From the NCBI RefSeq assembly GCF_009905605.1, contig NZ_JAAAKZ010000008.1, forward strand, positions 157,755 through 221,754: a DNA stretch of 64,000 bases, given 5' to 3'. The stretch is from Runella sp. CRIBMP. Lineage in GTDB: Bacteria; Bacteroidota; Bacteroidia; Cytophagales; Spirosomataceae. Positions 1-8,041 of the stretch are shown in pieces (position 1 is the stretch's first letter; each line of letters begins with the position of its first letter). Under the pieces are notes generated by a model. It was given only the letters and a program-made list of their open reading frames with translations, was not told the origin of the DNA and searched no databases. The translations under genes were made by a program, and so were the position numbers.

Positions 1-532
1 GCTCACCTCACCGCTTCGGGCGCGTTTCGGGATTAATTGTCGATTGGAATACTATGATGCTAAGTTGTTGACATCCATTGTAAAACGCTCTTCGGGCATA
101 TTGGGGGCACCTATCGACGACGACGGAGCCTACGAAATAGCCCGTCGTAGTCGTGGCACCCCGCGTATCGCCAACAACCTCCTGCGCCGCACGCGCGATT
201 TTGCGCAGGTCAAAGGAAGTGGACGAATTACGGTCGAGATTGCAGAGATTGCCCTGAAAGCCCTCGATGTAGACCAGCATGGCCTAGATGAGATGGACAT
301 TCGTATCCTGACCACCATCATTGAGAAATTCAAAGGCGGCCCTGTGGGGCTCTCGACCATCGCCACCGCTTGCGGCGACGAAGCTGAAACCATTGAAGAG
401 GTGTATGAGCCGTTTTTGATTCAGGAAGGATTCATTAAACGTACTTCTAGGGGGCGTGAAGCTACCGAAAAAGCCTACCGCCACTTGGGAATCGTCCCTA
501 AATTTCGGACGGGAGATTTGTTCCCAGAGTAG
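1..532 (+). CDS. ruvB: Holliday junction branch migration helicase RuvB (3' part)
   Basis: The reading frame is already open at base 2 (residues [21 protein letters not shown]), so the gene starts before the window; the TTG at 44 is internal. About 176 C-terminal residues are visible. They contain the end of the AAA+ module, with the sensor-2 arginine in [13 protein letters not shown], and the winged-helix DNA-binding domain (from about [10 protein letters not shown] to RHLG). RuvB is the hexameric ATPase that, with RuvA, drives branch migration of Holliday junctions during recombinational repair. The C-terminus is complete. A hairpin follows about 27 nt after the stop. Confidence 0.97.
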   Translation, partial: LTSPLRARFGINCRLEYYDAKLLTSIVKRSSGILGAPIDDDGAYEIARRSRGTPRIANNLLRRTRDFAQVKGSGRITVEIAEIALKALDVDQHGLDEMDIRILTTIIEKFKGGPVGLSTIATACGDEAETIEEVYEPFLIQEGFIKRTSRGREATEKAYRHLGIVPKFRTGDLFPE

Positions 533-834
533 GTAGTAGGTCAATAAAAATGCCTTTTAAACAGGTCTGTTTCAACCCAACTGAGGGTGGAGGCAGACCT
601 GTTTGTATATATGAAAATTACTAATTAATAATCAAAATATACCATTTGTGCAAAATGGCATCAGTAGATGGGACTTGTACTTTTAGAAAGCTTATTGGAT
701 AAAAGTGCGGTCTTAGCTTTTGTAATGACGTTTCAGACGCCATATTTTACATTTCATCCTGATTAGGTTTCTAAGTTTTGAGAATATACCGCAATTTTGC
801 AGCGCATATTTTATAAAAACAGCCTCACTCAGCC
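533..834. other. Intergenic region, ruvB to LytTR gene
   Basis: AT-rich 302-bp gap. Apart from the hairpin at 559-604, the only signal is a near-match to the Bacteroidota -7 box (CAATTTTG, 792-799) about 35 nt before the LytTR start; it has no convincing -33 element. No ORF of coding character is seen. Confidence 0.5.
559..604 (+). terminator. Hairpin after ruvB
   Basis: An 11-bp perfect inverted repeat AAACAGGTCTG (559-569) / CAGACCTGTTT (594-604) with a 24-nt loop lies just after the ruvB stop. There is no strong T-run after the right arm, so it is a likely but not textbook terminator or 3'-end stabiliser. Confidence 0.5.
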
Positions 835-1218
835 ATGAACAATCTCTCATCACTTTTAAGTCCTGCCGTATCTCCTGATTATTTGGAGTTAGTAAATCTG
901 AAACGCTCTTTCTTTATTCGTACCGAAGATGTAATTTTTATCCAAGCGGATGTGAATTACGTCCGGATTGTCACCAAAACTGGGAAAGTTTTTGTACAGG
1001 CCAAAACTCTTAAAAGCTACGAACAAATGCTCAAAAAGACGAGTTTTGTACGTACGCACAAGTCGTATTTGGTCAATTTTCATCATTTTGCGGGTTATCA
1101 AATTACCGAGGGTGGTACGTTTATTCAATTGCTTGACGGCAAGAAAGTGCCAGTTTCGAAAAGACGTCGGCAATACGTGCAAACCTCTGTTTCACAAAAG
1201 CAAAACGGAGTAAACTAG
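835..1218 (+). CDS. LytTR-domain DNA-binding protein
   Basis: A 127-residue protein that is almost entirely one LytTR domain (about residues 18-118). It shows the family pattern: the start of the beta fold at DVIFIQADVNYVRIVT, then KTLKSYEQML, then FVRTHKSYLVN, and the C-terminal VPVSKRRRQYV. LytTR proteins bind direct-repeat sites as transcription regulators. There is no receiver domain and no membrane segment, so input must come from another protein or from protein level. It stands alone between ruvB and rpmB, with no partner histidine kinase nearby. The target genes cannot be inferred from the window. Confidence 0.85.
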   Translation: MNNLSSLLSPAVSPDYLELVNLKRSFFIRTEDVIFIQADVNYVRIVTKTGKVFVQAKTLKSYEQMLKKTSFVRTHKSYLVNFHHFAGYQITEGGTFIQLLDGKKVPVSKRRRQYVQTSVSQKQNGVN

Positions 1219-1276
1219 GTTTATTACCTTATAAGGGCATTTTATCATTTTACGTAAAGCGTTTTTTTGACAAAGA

Positions 1277-1308
1277 TTTGGCAGTTGCCAGAAAAATTAC
1301 GACCTTTG
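1277..1308 (+). promoter_or_regulatory. Bacteroidota-type promoter of rpmB
   Basis: TTTG (1277-1280), a 20-nt spacer, then GACCTTTG (1301-1308), one mismatch from TAnnTTTG. The spacing is ideal for the primary sigma factor of Bacteroidota. The predicted start is near 1314, giving a short leader to the ATG at 1338. Confidence 0.65.
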
Positions 1309-1337
1309 CGCCTCATTCTGAAATTAAATCAATCGTC

Positions 1338-1562
1338 ATGGCCAGAGTTTGTGAAATTACGGGCAAAAGAACACGAGTTGGTAATAACGTATCGCACGCT
1401 AACAATAGAACCAAGCGTAAGTTTTATCCAAACTTGCAGACAAAGAAGTTTTTCGTACCTTCTTTGAACGAGTGGGTAGAAATTAAATTGGCTACTTCAG
1501 CAATTCGCACGATCAATAAAAAAGGTATCGAAGCTGTTTTGAAAGAAGTTGGAGCGTTGTAA
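1338..1562 (+). CDS. rpmB: 50S ribosomal protein bL28
   Basis: A 74-residue small basic protein beginning MARVCEITGKRTRVGNNVSH, the conserved bL28 N-terminus. The ATG at 1338 is chosen over the in-frame upstream ATG at 1278 because family homology starts there and the predicted promoter lies between the two. It binds 23S rRNA in the large subunit. The usual Bacteroidota partner rpmG (bL33) does not follow; a strong terminator closes the unit at once, so here rpmB is monocistronic. Confidence 0.97.
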   Translation: MARVCEITGKRTRVGNNVSHANNRTKRKFYPNLQTKKFFVPSLNEWVEIKLATSAIRTINKKGIEAVLKEVGAL

Positions 1563-1592
1563 TTAAACCGACAATCTTTTGCAAAAGACATT

Positions 1593-1616
1593 AACCCCGC
1601 TGCAGCGGGGTTTTTT
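1593..1616 (+). terminator. Rho-independent terminator of rpmB
   Basis: GC-rich palindrome AACCCCGCTGCAGCGGGGTT followed by a T-run, 30 nt after the rpmB stop. Textbook intrinsic terminator. Confidence 0.9.
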
Positions 1617-1749
1617 GTTGTTATAGCTTCCCAAAAGTTTTAAGTAGTCGAGCAAAAGTATTCCGTGTAGAGGACGGGCGGCCGTTGCTCACAAACCGAC
1701 CCTTGATTGAAGCCAAACCTACTTTTACAAACGTAAAAGTTGAGGAAGT

Positions 1750-3213
1750 TCAGGAGATTGAATGCTTGACAGAATAAAAGCTGACAAAGCCAAACCCTAC
1801 GGCCAGCATAGCATGAAGTACGACCATCTGGTAAGAATGCCAATAAAACCCAAGACCTACTGCTGCCGCGAAGTAAACCGCCAGTAGAAGTTCAGCAATT
1901 GTGAGCCAGTTAAGGCTTTTGACAAGGTAGTTTTTTCGTTGCCAGCCATCTTTTTGTTGAACAATCCCCCACTTTGGTGTACGAATAAAAGGGGTTTTTT
2001 TGCCGAAGTAGCCTTCCAGAGCGGCAATGGCATTGTGCAGTGAGAGCCCCATAATGACGGTTAGAAAAAAGGGTAATTGCCACACAAACTGCCCGAAGGT
2101 CTTGTGACGGTAATGCGTGGTGCCGTAAAAGCCCAAGAGCATCAAGAAACTCAGCTGAAATATTCTAAAAATACCAAACAGATAATCGTATTTGGGTTCA
2201 AAAGCCGTAATCGCCAAAATGGGGACACTCAGCAGAGCCATGACGAAGACCGCCAAAAAAACGCCGCTGTTGAGCAGGTGAAACGCCGCGTAAACTTTCG
2301 TCGAAAACTTTACGGTAGTGCTTTGTAATACTTTTTTGAGGTTTTTGCGGGCGCATTCGGCCGCGCCTTTCATCCAGCGGTATTGCTGAGATTTGAGGGC
2401 GGGCATGGTGGCAGGAAGTTCGGCAGGTGTTTCTACGTTTTCGAGGTAGACAAATTGCCAGCCACGCAATTGGGCGCGGTAACTTAAATCAAGGTCTTCG
2501 GTGAGGGTTTGGGCCGACCAACCGCCAGCATCCACAATACAGCTTTTGCGCCATACGCCCGCCGTTCCGTTAAAATTGATGAAATGCCCAGCCGCATTGC
2601 GTCCTCCTTGCTCCACAATAAAATGCCCGTCTAGCCCGAATGCCTGCAATTGAGTGATGAGCGAATACGATTCATTGAGGTGCACCCAGCGCGTTTGGAC
2701 TACTCCAACGGGCGCGTTCTCAAAATGCGGAATGGTGGTTGTCAGGAAATCAGGATGGGGAATAAAGTCGGCGTCAAAAATGGCGATGAATTCGCCCTTG
2801 GCTGCGGTAAGCCCGTAAGCCAACGCGCCTGCCTTGAATCCATCACGGCTGCTGCGTCGAATATGTTGAATATCAAATCCTTGTGCCTTATAGAGACGTA
2901 CTTTTTGGGCAATTATGGAGACGGTCTCGTCGGTGGAGTCATCCAACACTTGAATTTCGAGACGATTTTTGGGATACTCAAAAAGACAGACAGCGTCGAT
3001 GAGTCGTTCTACTACGTATAGTTCATTGTAGATGGGAAGCTGAACGGTAACCAGCGGAAATTCGAAGGACAAAGGTGTGATGTTGGATGCTGGATTTCCG
3101 TTTTCTATTCTCTTCTTTTTCCAATAATTCCATACCAGACTCAATTGCGCACAGCTGTACGAAAATAAAATGAGCGTAGGAACCAAGTATAGTATGATAA
3201 CAATAACTTCCAT
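1750..3213 (-). CDS. Family 2 (CesA-like) membrane glycosyltransferase
   Basis: A 487-residue processive-type beta-glycosyltransferase. There is one N-terminal membrane helix (about 2-24), a cytosolic GT-A domain with the full motif series DDSTDE, DADF, TEDLDLSYR and QQYRWMKG (the Q/RxxRW signature of polymerising family 2 enzymes), then several C-terminal membrane helices. It resembles bacterial relatives of glucomannan mannosyltransferase and cellulose synthase, and uses a nucleotide sugar to extend or start a glycan at the inner membrane. It is last in a leftward run after a GT4 enzyme and a thioesterase. No PilZ domain or BcsB partner is present, so cellulose synthesis itself is unlikely. 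The product is unknown. Confidence 0.85.
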   Translation of the reverse strand: MEVIVIILYLVPTLILFSYSCAQLSLVWNYWKKKRIENGNPASNITPLSFEFPLVTVQLPIYNELYVVERLIDAVCLFEYPKNRLEIQVLDDSTDETVSIIAQKVRLYKAQGFDIQHIRRSSRDGFKAGALAYGLTAAKGEFIAIFDADFIPHPDFLTTTIPHFENAPVGVVQTRWVHLNESYSLITQLQAFGLDGHFIVEQGGRNAAGHFINFNGTAGVWRKSCIVDAGGWSAQTLTEDLDLSYRAQLRGWQFVYLENVETPAELPATMPALKSQQYRWMKGAAECARKNLKKVLQSTTVKFSTKVYAAFHLLNSGVFLAVFVMALLSVPILAITAFEPKYDYLFGIFRIFQLSFLMLLGFYGTTHYRHKTFGQFVWQLPFFLTVIMGLSLHNAIAALEGYFGKKTPFIRTPKWGIVQQKDGWQRKNYLVKSLNWLTIAELLLAVYFAAAVGLGFYWHSYQMVVLHAMLAVGFGFVSFYSVKHSIS

Positions 3214-3249
3214 AAAATCTAACCACTAACCACGCGTCGGTTTTCCCGA

Positions 3250-3699
3250 CTAAAACGGAAGTTTAACGCCCGTTTGAATCATATTGGTACTGCATTTGGC
3301 TACTATTTTGCCCTCTAAATTACTGATTCTGGCTTCGCAATGAATCACGTTTTTGCCCGCACGAACCACATGCGCGTGTGCAGTTAGAACATCGCCGATG
3401 CGGGCTGCGTTCAAAAAATCACAATTAAGGTTGACCGAAGTGTAGCCGTACTCGCGGCCCAGTCCAAATACCATCATGCCCACGAGATCGTCCATAATGG
3501 CGGCGGCGGCTCCGCCGTGAAGCGTGCCGAGGGGATTCGTCATGTCTTGTCGTACGGTTACTTCAACGGTCATGGTGCCGTGTTGGACGTCTTTTAGTGT
3601 GCCGTTGAGCCAACGCCCTAGCGGCGAAGGACTTTGAATTAAACTATTGCCTATCTGTGAACGAAAAAAGTCTAAACGTGGATTGGTTTCGGTGCTCAT
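3250..3699 (-). CDS. PaaI-family hotdog thioesterase
   Basis: A 149-residue single hotdog domain with the PaaI/YbgC-like core (GTLHGGAAAAIMDDLVGMMVFGL, followed by VNLNCDFLNAARIGDVL). Such enzymes hydrolyse acyl-CoA thioesters. The start is placed at the ATG at 3699 (MSTETNPRLDFF) and not at an in-frame TTG 33 nt upstream, because that TTG sits inside a -7 promoter box. The neighbours are glycosyltransferases, which gives no clue to the substrate. Confidence 0.8.
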   Translation of the reverse strand: MSTETNPRLDFFRSQIGNSLIQSPSPLGRWLNGTLKDVQHGTMTVEVTVRQDMTNPLGTLHGGAAAAIMDDLVGMMVFGLGREYGYTSVNLNCDFLNAARIGDVLTAHAHVVRAGKNVIHCEARISNLEGKIVAKCSTNMIQTGVKLPF

Positions 3700-3729
3700 T
3701 TGTTTCTTGATTTTCAGAGAATTGGGGCG

Positions 3730-3737
3730 CAAATATA
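3730..3737 (-). promoter_or_regulatory. -7 box for the thioesterase gene
   Basis: Minus-strand TATATTTG, a perfect TAnnTTTG match, 30 nt before the chosen ATG. A TTG lies 24 nt upstream of it, slightly beyond normal spacing. It supports the downstream start codon. Confidence 0.5.
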
Positions 3738-3741
3738 GGCA

Positions 3742-4971
3742 TTAGACCTGAGATAAATACCCAACATATTTGCTGGCCAAAAGGGCGCGGTCAAAATTTT
3801 CTTTTGCGTAGCGATAGCCGTTTAGGCCGTGTTGACCGACCAAGTCAGGATTTGCCAGATACATACGGATTTTCTGGGCAAAATCAACGTGATTTTCGGG
3901 TTCGACATACACACCTGCCTGTGCTTCTTCCACCAATTGGCGCGAAACCCCGTCGATTGCCATCAAAATAGGCTTTTTACACGCCATATAATCAAACGTC
4001 TTGTTGGAATAAACGGTTTTGAAGGTATCCACTTTTTTGAGCACCGACGCCCCCGCATCGGAGGCCAAAATGTAATTAAATACTTCTTTTTTGGGTACAG
4101 AATTGATAAAACGGACATTAGAAAGTTGTCGCCGTTGGGCTTCGGCTATCAGGTCTTTTTTCATCATACCGTCGCCAATGAGCAAGAACAAAACGTTGGT
4201 GTCTTTGAGCAACTCGGCCGTATCCAACACCTGTACCAAATGATTGGCTACGCCGTGTGCTCCGACGTAGGTCACGACAAACCTCCCTGTCAAGTCGTGC
4301 TCTTTTCTGAATTGGGCAACGTCGAATGAAGTCAATAATTCATCCGAAAGAGAAAAGTCGGCGGCGTTTGGGATGAAGATAATTTTGGAAGAAGGAACTC
4401 CTTTTTTTGCTAGTAATTTTTCCCGAAAAGCAGGTGTCAATACGTTGATTAATTTGGCTTTACGGTAGACGAATTTCTCAAACCAATAGGCAAATTTGAT
4501 TAAAATACCGCTCGTAAGCACGCCCGTGTCAATGGCCGATTCGGGCCAAAGGTCGCGGATTTCAAACACAAAGGGGGTGCGTTTCAATACCGAAAGTACG
4601 TAGGCCGTAATACCCACAAAGAGGGGAGGAGATGTAACAACAATGACATCATAGTTGCCTTTGGCGTACCAGATACCGCCCCAAATGCTCGAAAAAGTAA
4701 AGGAGAAGTAGGCCCAAAGACGACCGAAAAAACTCTTGTTGTAGGACTCGGATACGTGGCAACGAATAACCTGCACCCCGTCTTGATTGGTTTCGGGAAG
4801 AAAGTATTTTCGGTGGTATTTGGCAGGACGATGCCCCATGTAATGCACCATGCCTGCCAGCACGGTTACTTGATGCCCCTCCGACTGCCAAAAGCGGCTC
4901 ATTTCGTTCCAACGCGACCCGCCGCCGTCGTTGTCTTCCAAAAAATATTGATGTATCAGTAAAATTTTCAT
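3742..4971 (-). CDS. Family 4 glycosyltransferase (WbuB-like)
   Basis: A 409-residue GT-B enzyme. The N-terminal half begins MKILLIHQYFLEDNDGGGSRWNEMS, typical of WbuB-type fucosamine/GlcNAc transferases. The C-terminal half carries the nucleotide-sugar binding segment (VTYVGAHGVANHL, then SDAGASVLKKVDTFKTVYSNKTFDYMACKKPIL with a following VEPEN). The family transfers sugars to lipid-linked or O-antigen intermediates on the cytosolic side of the inner membrane. It heads the leftward run and is divergent from the flavin oxidase gene 85 bp away. Confidence 0.88.
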   Translation of the reverse strand: MKILLIHQYFLEDNDGGGSRWNEMSRFWQSEGHQVTVLAGMVHYMGHRPAKYHRKYFLPETNQDGVQVIRCHVSESYNKSFFGRLWAYFSFTFSSIWGGIWYAKGNYDVIVVTSPPLFVGITAYVLSVLKRTPFVFEIRDLWPESAIDTGVLTSGILIKFAYWFEKFVYRKAKLINVLTPAFREKLLAKKGVPSSKIIFIPNAADFSLSDELLTSFDVAQFRKEHDLTGRFVVTYVGAHGVANHLVQVLDTAELLKDTNVLFLLIGDGMMKKDLIAEAQRRQLSNVRFINSVPKKEVFNYILASDAGASVLKKVDTFKTVYSNKTFDYMACKKPILMAIDGVSRQLVEEAQAGVYVEPENHVDFAQKIRMYLANPDLVGQHGLNGYRYAKENFDRALLASKYVGYLSQV

Positions 4972-5021
4972 AGGTGACGCGAAGATAATCAGCCCGCTAG
5001 GTTTTTGGCTATCAATTTTAA

Positions 5022-5029
5022 TACATTTG
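5022..5029 (+). promoter_or_regulatory. -7 box upstream of the flavin oxidase gene
   Basis: TACATTTG, a perfect TAnnTTTG, 27 nt before the ATG at 5057. No well-spaced TTTG -33 box is visible, so only half the promoter is supported. Confidence 0.45.
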
Positions 5030-5056
5030 CATTTCTCAACCCTTTTTTAGCCTCTT

Positions 5057-6250
5057 ATGTCGACCCAACCGACTTTTGCACCTAAAACTGTACAGGAAAT
5101 CAGGCCTTCGCGTCGAGGTCCATTGTTGGATACTGGCTCTCACATTGCGGTGGTGGGAGCGGGTGCTTTTGGCGGCTGGACGGCCCTCTGGCTGCTTTGG
5201 TCGGGTTTTCGCGTTACGTTGATTGATGCTTGGGGCCCAGGGAACTCCCGCGCCAGTTCGGGCGATGAAACACGGGTTATTCGCTCTACTTACGGAGCCA
5301 ACGAAACCTACTTTAACCTCAACGTGCGTGCGATTTCGCTTTGGCGTGAACAGCAGCAACGTTGGAATAAGTCGTTGTTTTTTAATTCGGGGGTACTTTG
5401 GTTTTGCTACGATGATGCGCCCGAAATGATTAAGGCAACGCAGCCTTTTATGAAAAAACACGGGATGGAATACGCATATTTTACGCCCCAAGAAGCCGCA
5501 AAACGTTATCCTCATATTAATACTAATGATCTGAATCACTTGGTTTTAGACCCCTATGGCGGGTATCTCAAAGCGCGCGAGAGTTGTCAGGTGGTCAATG
5601 AGGTTTTTGTACGGGGTGGAGGAACGTACCTCAATAAATTTGCTAAACCTAATCCGTTGGCCAATGGGCGACTCGAATCATTGGCCCTTTCTGACGGAAC
5701 GGAGTTGGAAGCCGATGCCTACCTTTTTGCGTGCGGACCGTGGTTGGGCAAATTGTTTCCCGAAATTTTAGGTGAAATCATTACTTGCACCAAACAGGAG
5801 GCCTACTACTTGGGCGTTCCTGCGGGATATACCCACCTTTTTGACTCTATGCCTGCGTGGATTGACCTAGACGGGGAAGATTTTTATTATGGTATTCCGG
5901 GCAATGCGTATCGAGGATTCAAGATAGGGGTGGATAAACGGGGCGGAACATTTGACCCAACTTCCGGAGAACGAATTTTTAATGAAAGTGTATTGGCAAA
6001 AGCGCGGTCATTCATGGCCCATCGTTTTCCAGCTTTAGAAAACGCGCCGTTGGTCGAGAGCCGCGTTTGTCCCTACGAAAATTCGCCAGATGGCAATTTT
6101 ATCTTGGACACGCACCCCGACGCCGACAATTGCTGGTTTTTGGGCGGTGGTTCGGGGCACGGGTTCAAACATGGGCCCGCATTGGGTGAATTGGCCGCCG
6201 AAGTTATCAGCGGTAAACGCGATTTGGAAGAATTATTTAGAATGAGGTAG
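5057..6250 (+). CDS. FAD-dependent amine oxidase, sarcosine oxidase/SolA family
   Basis: A 397-residue DAO-superfamily flavoprotein. The dinucleotide-binding motif VVGAGAFGG is near residues 33-41, followed by the MSOX/SolA-type segment SSGDETRVIRSTYG. Near the C-terminus lies the conserved cysteine C338 (ESRVCPYENSPDGNFILD), which in this family carries covalently bound FAD, then GGGSGHGFKHGP. Members oxidise N-methyl amino acids such as sarcosine or N-methyltryptophan, releasing formaldehyde and H2O2. The substrate cannot be told from sequence. No signal peptide is seen, so it is cytosolic. The guanine deaminase gene starts 7 nt after its stop, suggesting cotranscription. Confidence 0.85.
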   Translation: MSTQPTFAPKTVQEIRPSRRGPLLDTGSHIAVVGAGAFGGWTALWLLWSGFRVTLIDAWGPGNSRASSGDETRVIRSTYGANETYFNLNVRAISLWREQQQRWNKSLFFNSGVLWFCYDDAPEMIKATQPFMKKHGMEYAYFTPQEAAKRYPHINTNDLNHLVLDPYGGYLKARESCQVVNEVFVRGGGTYLNKFAKPNPLANGRLESLALSDGTELEADAYLFACGPWLGKLFPEILGEIITCTKQEAYYLGVPAGYTHLFDSMPAWIDLDGEDFYYGIPGNAYRGFKIGVDKRGGTFDPTSGERIFNESVLAKARSFMAHRFPALENAPLVESRVCPYENSPDGNFILDTHPDADNCWFLGGGSGHGFKHGPALGELAAEVISGKRDLEELFRMR

Positions 6251-6257
6251 AAAAACA

Positions 6258-6731
6258 ATGAACGAACATCATAAATGGATGCGTCGGGCCATTGAAGTGG
6301 CACGCGCGGGAATGGAAAGCGGTAAGGGTGGGCCTTTCGGGGCGGTGATTGTCCGCAATGGAGAATTGGTGGCCGAAGGCTGTAATCAGGTCACGTCTAC
6401 CAACGACCCGACCGCTCACGCCGAAGTCACGGCGATTCGGGTGGCGTGTCAAAAAGTAGGAGATTTTAAGTTAGACGATTGTATTATTTATACCTCTTGT
6501 GAGCCGTGCCCCATGTGTTTGGGGGCCATCTATTGGGCGGGCATCAAGAAAATTTACTACGCTTGCACCAAAGAAGATGCCGCCAACGCTCATTTCAACG
6601 ATGCGTTTATTTATCGGGAATTGGATACGCCCAAATCAGAGCGGCAACTTCCGATAGAATGCTGCCTACGCGAAGAAGCCCTGAAAGTGTTTGAGGCTTG
6701 GCGAGTTAAGCAGGATAAAATTGCGTACTGA
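6258..6731 (+). CDS. guaD: Guanine deaminase
   Basis: A 157-residue cytidine-deaminase-fold enzyme very similar to the Bacillus subtilis GuaD type. The zinc site is complete: H54 and proton-shuttle E56 in DPTAHAEVTAIR, C84 and C87 in TSCEPCPMCLGAIYWA. The C-terminal segment (FIYREL ... FEAWR) that gives the domain-swapped dimer is also present. It converts guanine to xanthine plus ammonia in purine salvage or nitrogen scavenging. It is the second gene of a probable two-gene unit with the flavin oxidase; both release nitrogen from small molecules. Confidence 0.92.
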   Translation: MNEHHKWMRRAIEVARAGMESGKGGPFGAVIVRNGELVAEGCNQVTSTNDPTAHAEVTAIRVACQKVGDFKLDDCIIYTSCEPCPMCLGAIYWAGIKKIYYACTKEDAANAHFNDAFIYRELDTPKSERQLPIECCLREEALKVFEAWRVKQDKIAY

Positions 6732-6743
6732 TGTTTTTTCACG

Positions 6744-6800
6744 CAGAGTCGCTAAGGAGTAGTGCTTTTCCTGACACGTCTTTGCTCCTCTGCGACTCTG
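6744..6800. terminator. Hairpin between convergent guaD and LON-domain genes
   Basis: Perfect 9-bp arms CAGAGTCGC (6744-6752) / GCGACTCTG (6792-6800), with further partial pairing (GGAG/CTCC) inside. The placement fits a bidirectional terminator. The arm sequence resembles a widely dispersed CTCTGCG-type palindrome, so it may also be a repeat copy. Confidence 0.5.
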
Positions 6801-6814
6801 AGTGAGAAACTCCG

Positions 6815-7444
6815 CTAAAAATTAAGCGGGTCGAGATTTTTGAAGTGACCGTTGAGCTTGATGCGCTCTTTGGTTTTTTCCATTTCAGCCATGACAGGGA
6901 TGACCTTATTGAGATGGCGCAGCAAAAAACGTTGGCGCTCAGTTTCGGAATCAATCGTTAAAACCTGATATTCTTCCTCCTGCGAAAGCCCCACTTTGTG
7001 CGCTACCTGATACGAAAAAGGAGAGATGGCACTGTCAAAATCAACCTGTGTTTGGAGAATGGTATACAGACGGTCGAGTTGCAATAAAAGCTCGGAAATC
7101 ACCCCTTCCGATGATTCGGTCTCTTCCACAAACGTAACTTTACCGCCCGAATACAGTTTATCGGGAACGGGATTTTGGAATGTCAACACACGAAATGCCC
7201 GTATTCCTTTGGTTTTGATGTCCATTCGCCCGTCGTCGTAGCGTTTAGAGACGTTCACAATCTTCATTTCGGTGCCGTAGCCAGGCAACTTATTGTTGAT
7301 GAATGCGGGAATCCCAAACGTTTTTCGTTCGTCGATGCACTCATTTATTAATTGCTGATACCGGGGCTCAAAAATATGCAAATTGAGGTTTTCGGTAGGA
7401 TATGCTACCAGATTTAAAGGGAAAAAAGGGAGAAAACTTTCCAT
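6815..7444 (-). CDS. LON N-terminal (substrate-binding) domain protein
   Basis: A 209-residue protein that matches only the N-terminal domain of Lon protease (LPFFPLNLVAYPTENLNLHIFEPRYQQLINECI at the start; DGRMDIKTKGIRAFRVL in the beta core) followed by a helical part. It has no AAA+ or protease domain, so it is a stand-alone PUA-like/LonN protein whose role is not established. It is the last gene after flippase and gldH on the same strand. Confidence 0.85.
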   Translation of the reverse strand: MESFLPFFPLNLVAYPTENLNLHIFEPRYQQLINECIDERKTFGIPAFINNKLPGYGTEMKIVNVSKRYDDGRMDIKTKGIRAFRVLTFQNPVPDKLYSGGKVTFVEETESSEGVISELLLQLDRLYTILQTQVDFDSAISPFSYQVAHKVGLSQEEEYQVLTIDSETERQRFLLRHLNKVIPVMAEMEKTKERIKLNGHFKNLDPLNF

Positions 7445-7508
7445 ACGTGTAAGTCCTCAGCAGTGAGGAGCGAATAACGAGCAACCAAAGGCGTGATTTT
7501 GCTTCTGA

Positions 7509-8018
7509 TTACTTCGGATTAATAACTTCTTTTTCAACGCTTATGCCCATGCTCAGAATTTCGGGTAGCGGGTCCTGACGCATGTATTGGCGGATTTTGA
7601 ACGTATATTTTCCTTTGCGCGGAAAACGATAGCTTTTGAGGGCCAGTACTTTATGGTCAAATAAGTCTCCCAATCCATCGCCCAAAGGTTTACCGCTTTT
7701 TTCGTCCATCAAAATTAATTCATTCAACGCTTCGTTAACGATTTTGTTTTTGTCGTTGAGCAAAAAACGCTTTACATAGAGGTTATAGTAGGGGTACGCA
7801 ATGCTGTTGCGCACCAGATAATACACGTTGTAAGTTTGTGTCGTATCGGTGATTTCAAAGGTAAACGCAGGCTCGTTTTTGACGTACCATTTCCCGTCTT
7901 CGATGTCTTCGTGGTCTTTATAGACCGAATTAGAATCACAGCTTCCGGCAAGGAGAAACAGGGAGAAAAGCAATAAATACGTAGACGTTTTTGCGGCAAG
8001 GCGGTGAAACAAATCCAT
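7509..8018 (-). CDS. gldH: Gliding motility lipoprotein GldH
   Basis: A 169-residue lipoprotein. The signal peptide ends in the lipobox LAGSC with C27 as the lipidated residue. The mature part has the GldH pattern (VYKDHEDIEDGKWY, then YNVYYLVRNSIAYPYYNLYVKRFL, GDGLGDLFDHK, GKYTFKIRQYMRQDPLPEIL). GldH is needed for gliding in Flavobacterium johnsoniae and is conserved in Bacteroidota with the type IX secretion/gliding set. No other gld gene is in the window. The flippase gene lies 23 nt upstream and a LonN protein downstream. Confidence 0.9.
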   Translation of the reverse strand: MDLFHRLAAKTSTYLLLFSLFLLAGSCDSNSVYKDHEDIEDGKWYVKNEPAFTFEITDTTQTYNVYYLVRNSIAYPYYNLYVKRFLLNDKNKIVNEALNELILMDEKSGKPLGDGLGDLFDHKVLALKSYRFPRKGKYTFKIRQYMRQDPLPEILSMGISVEKEVINPK

Positions 8019-8041
8019 AGTGTCGGGTACTGGTTAAAAAA

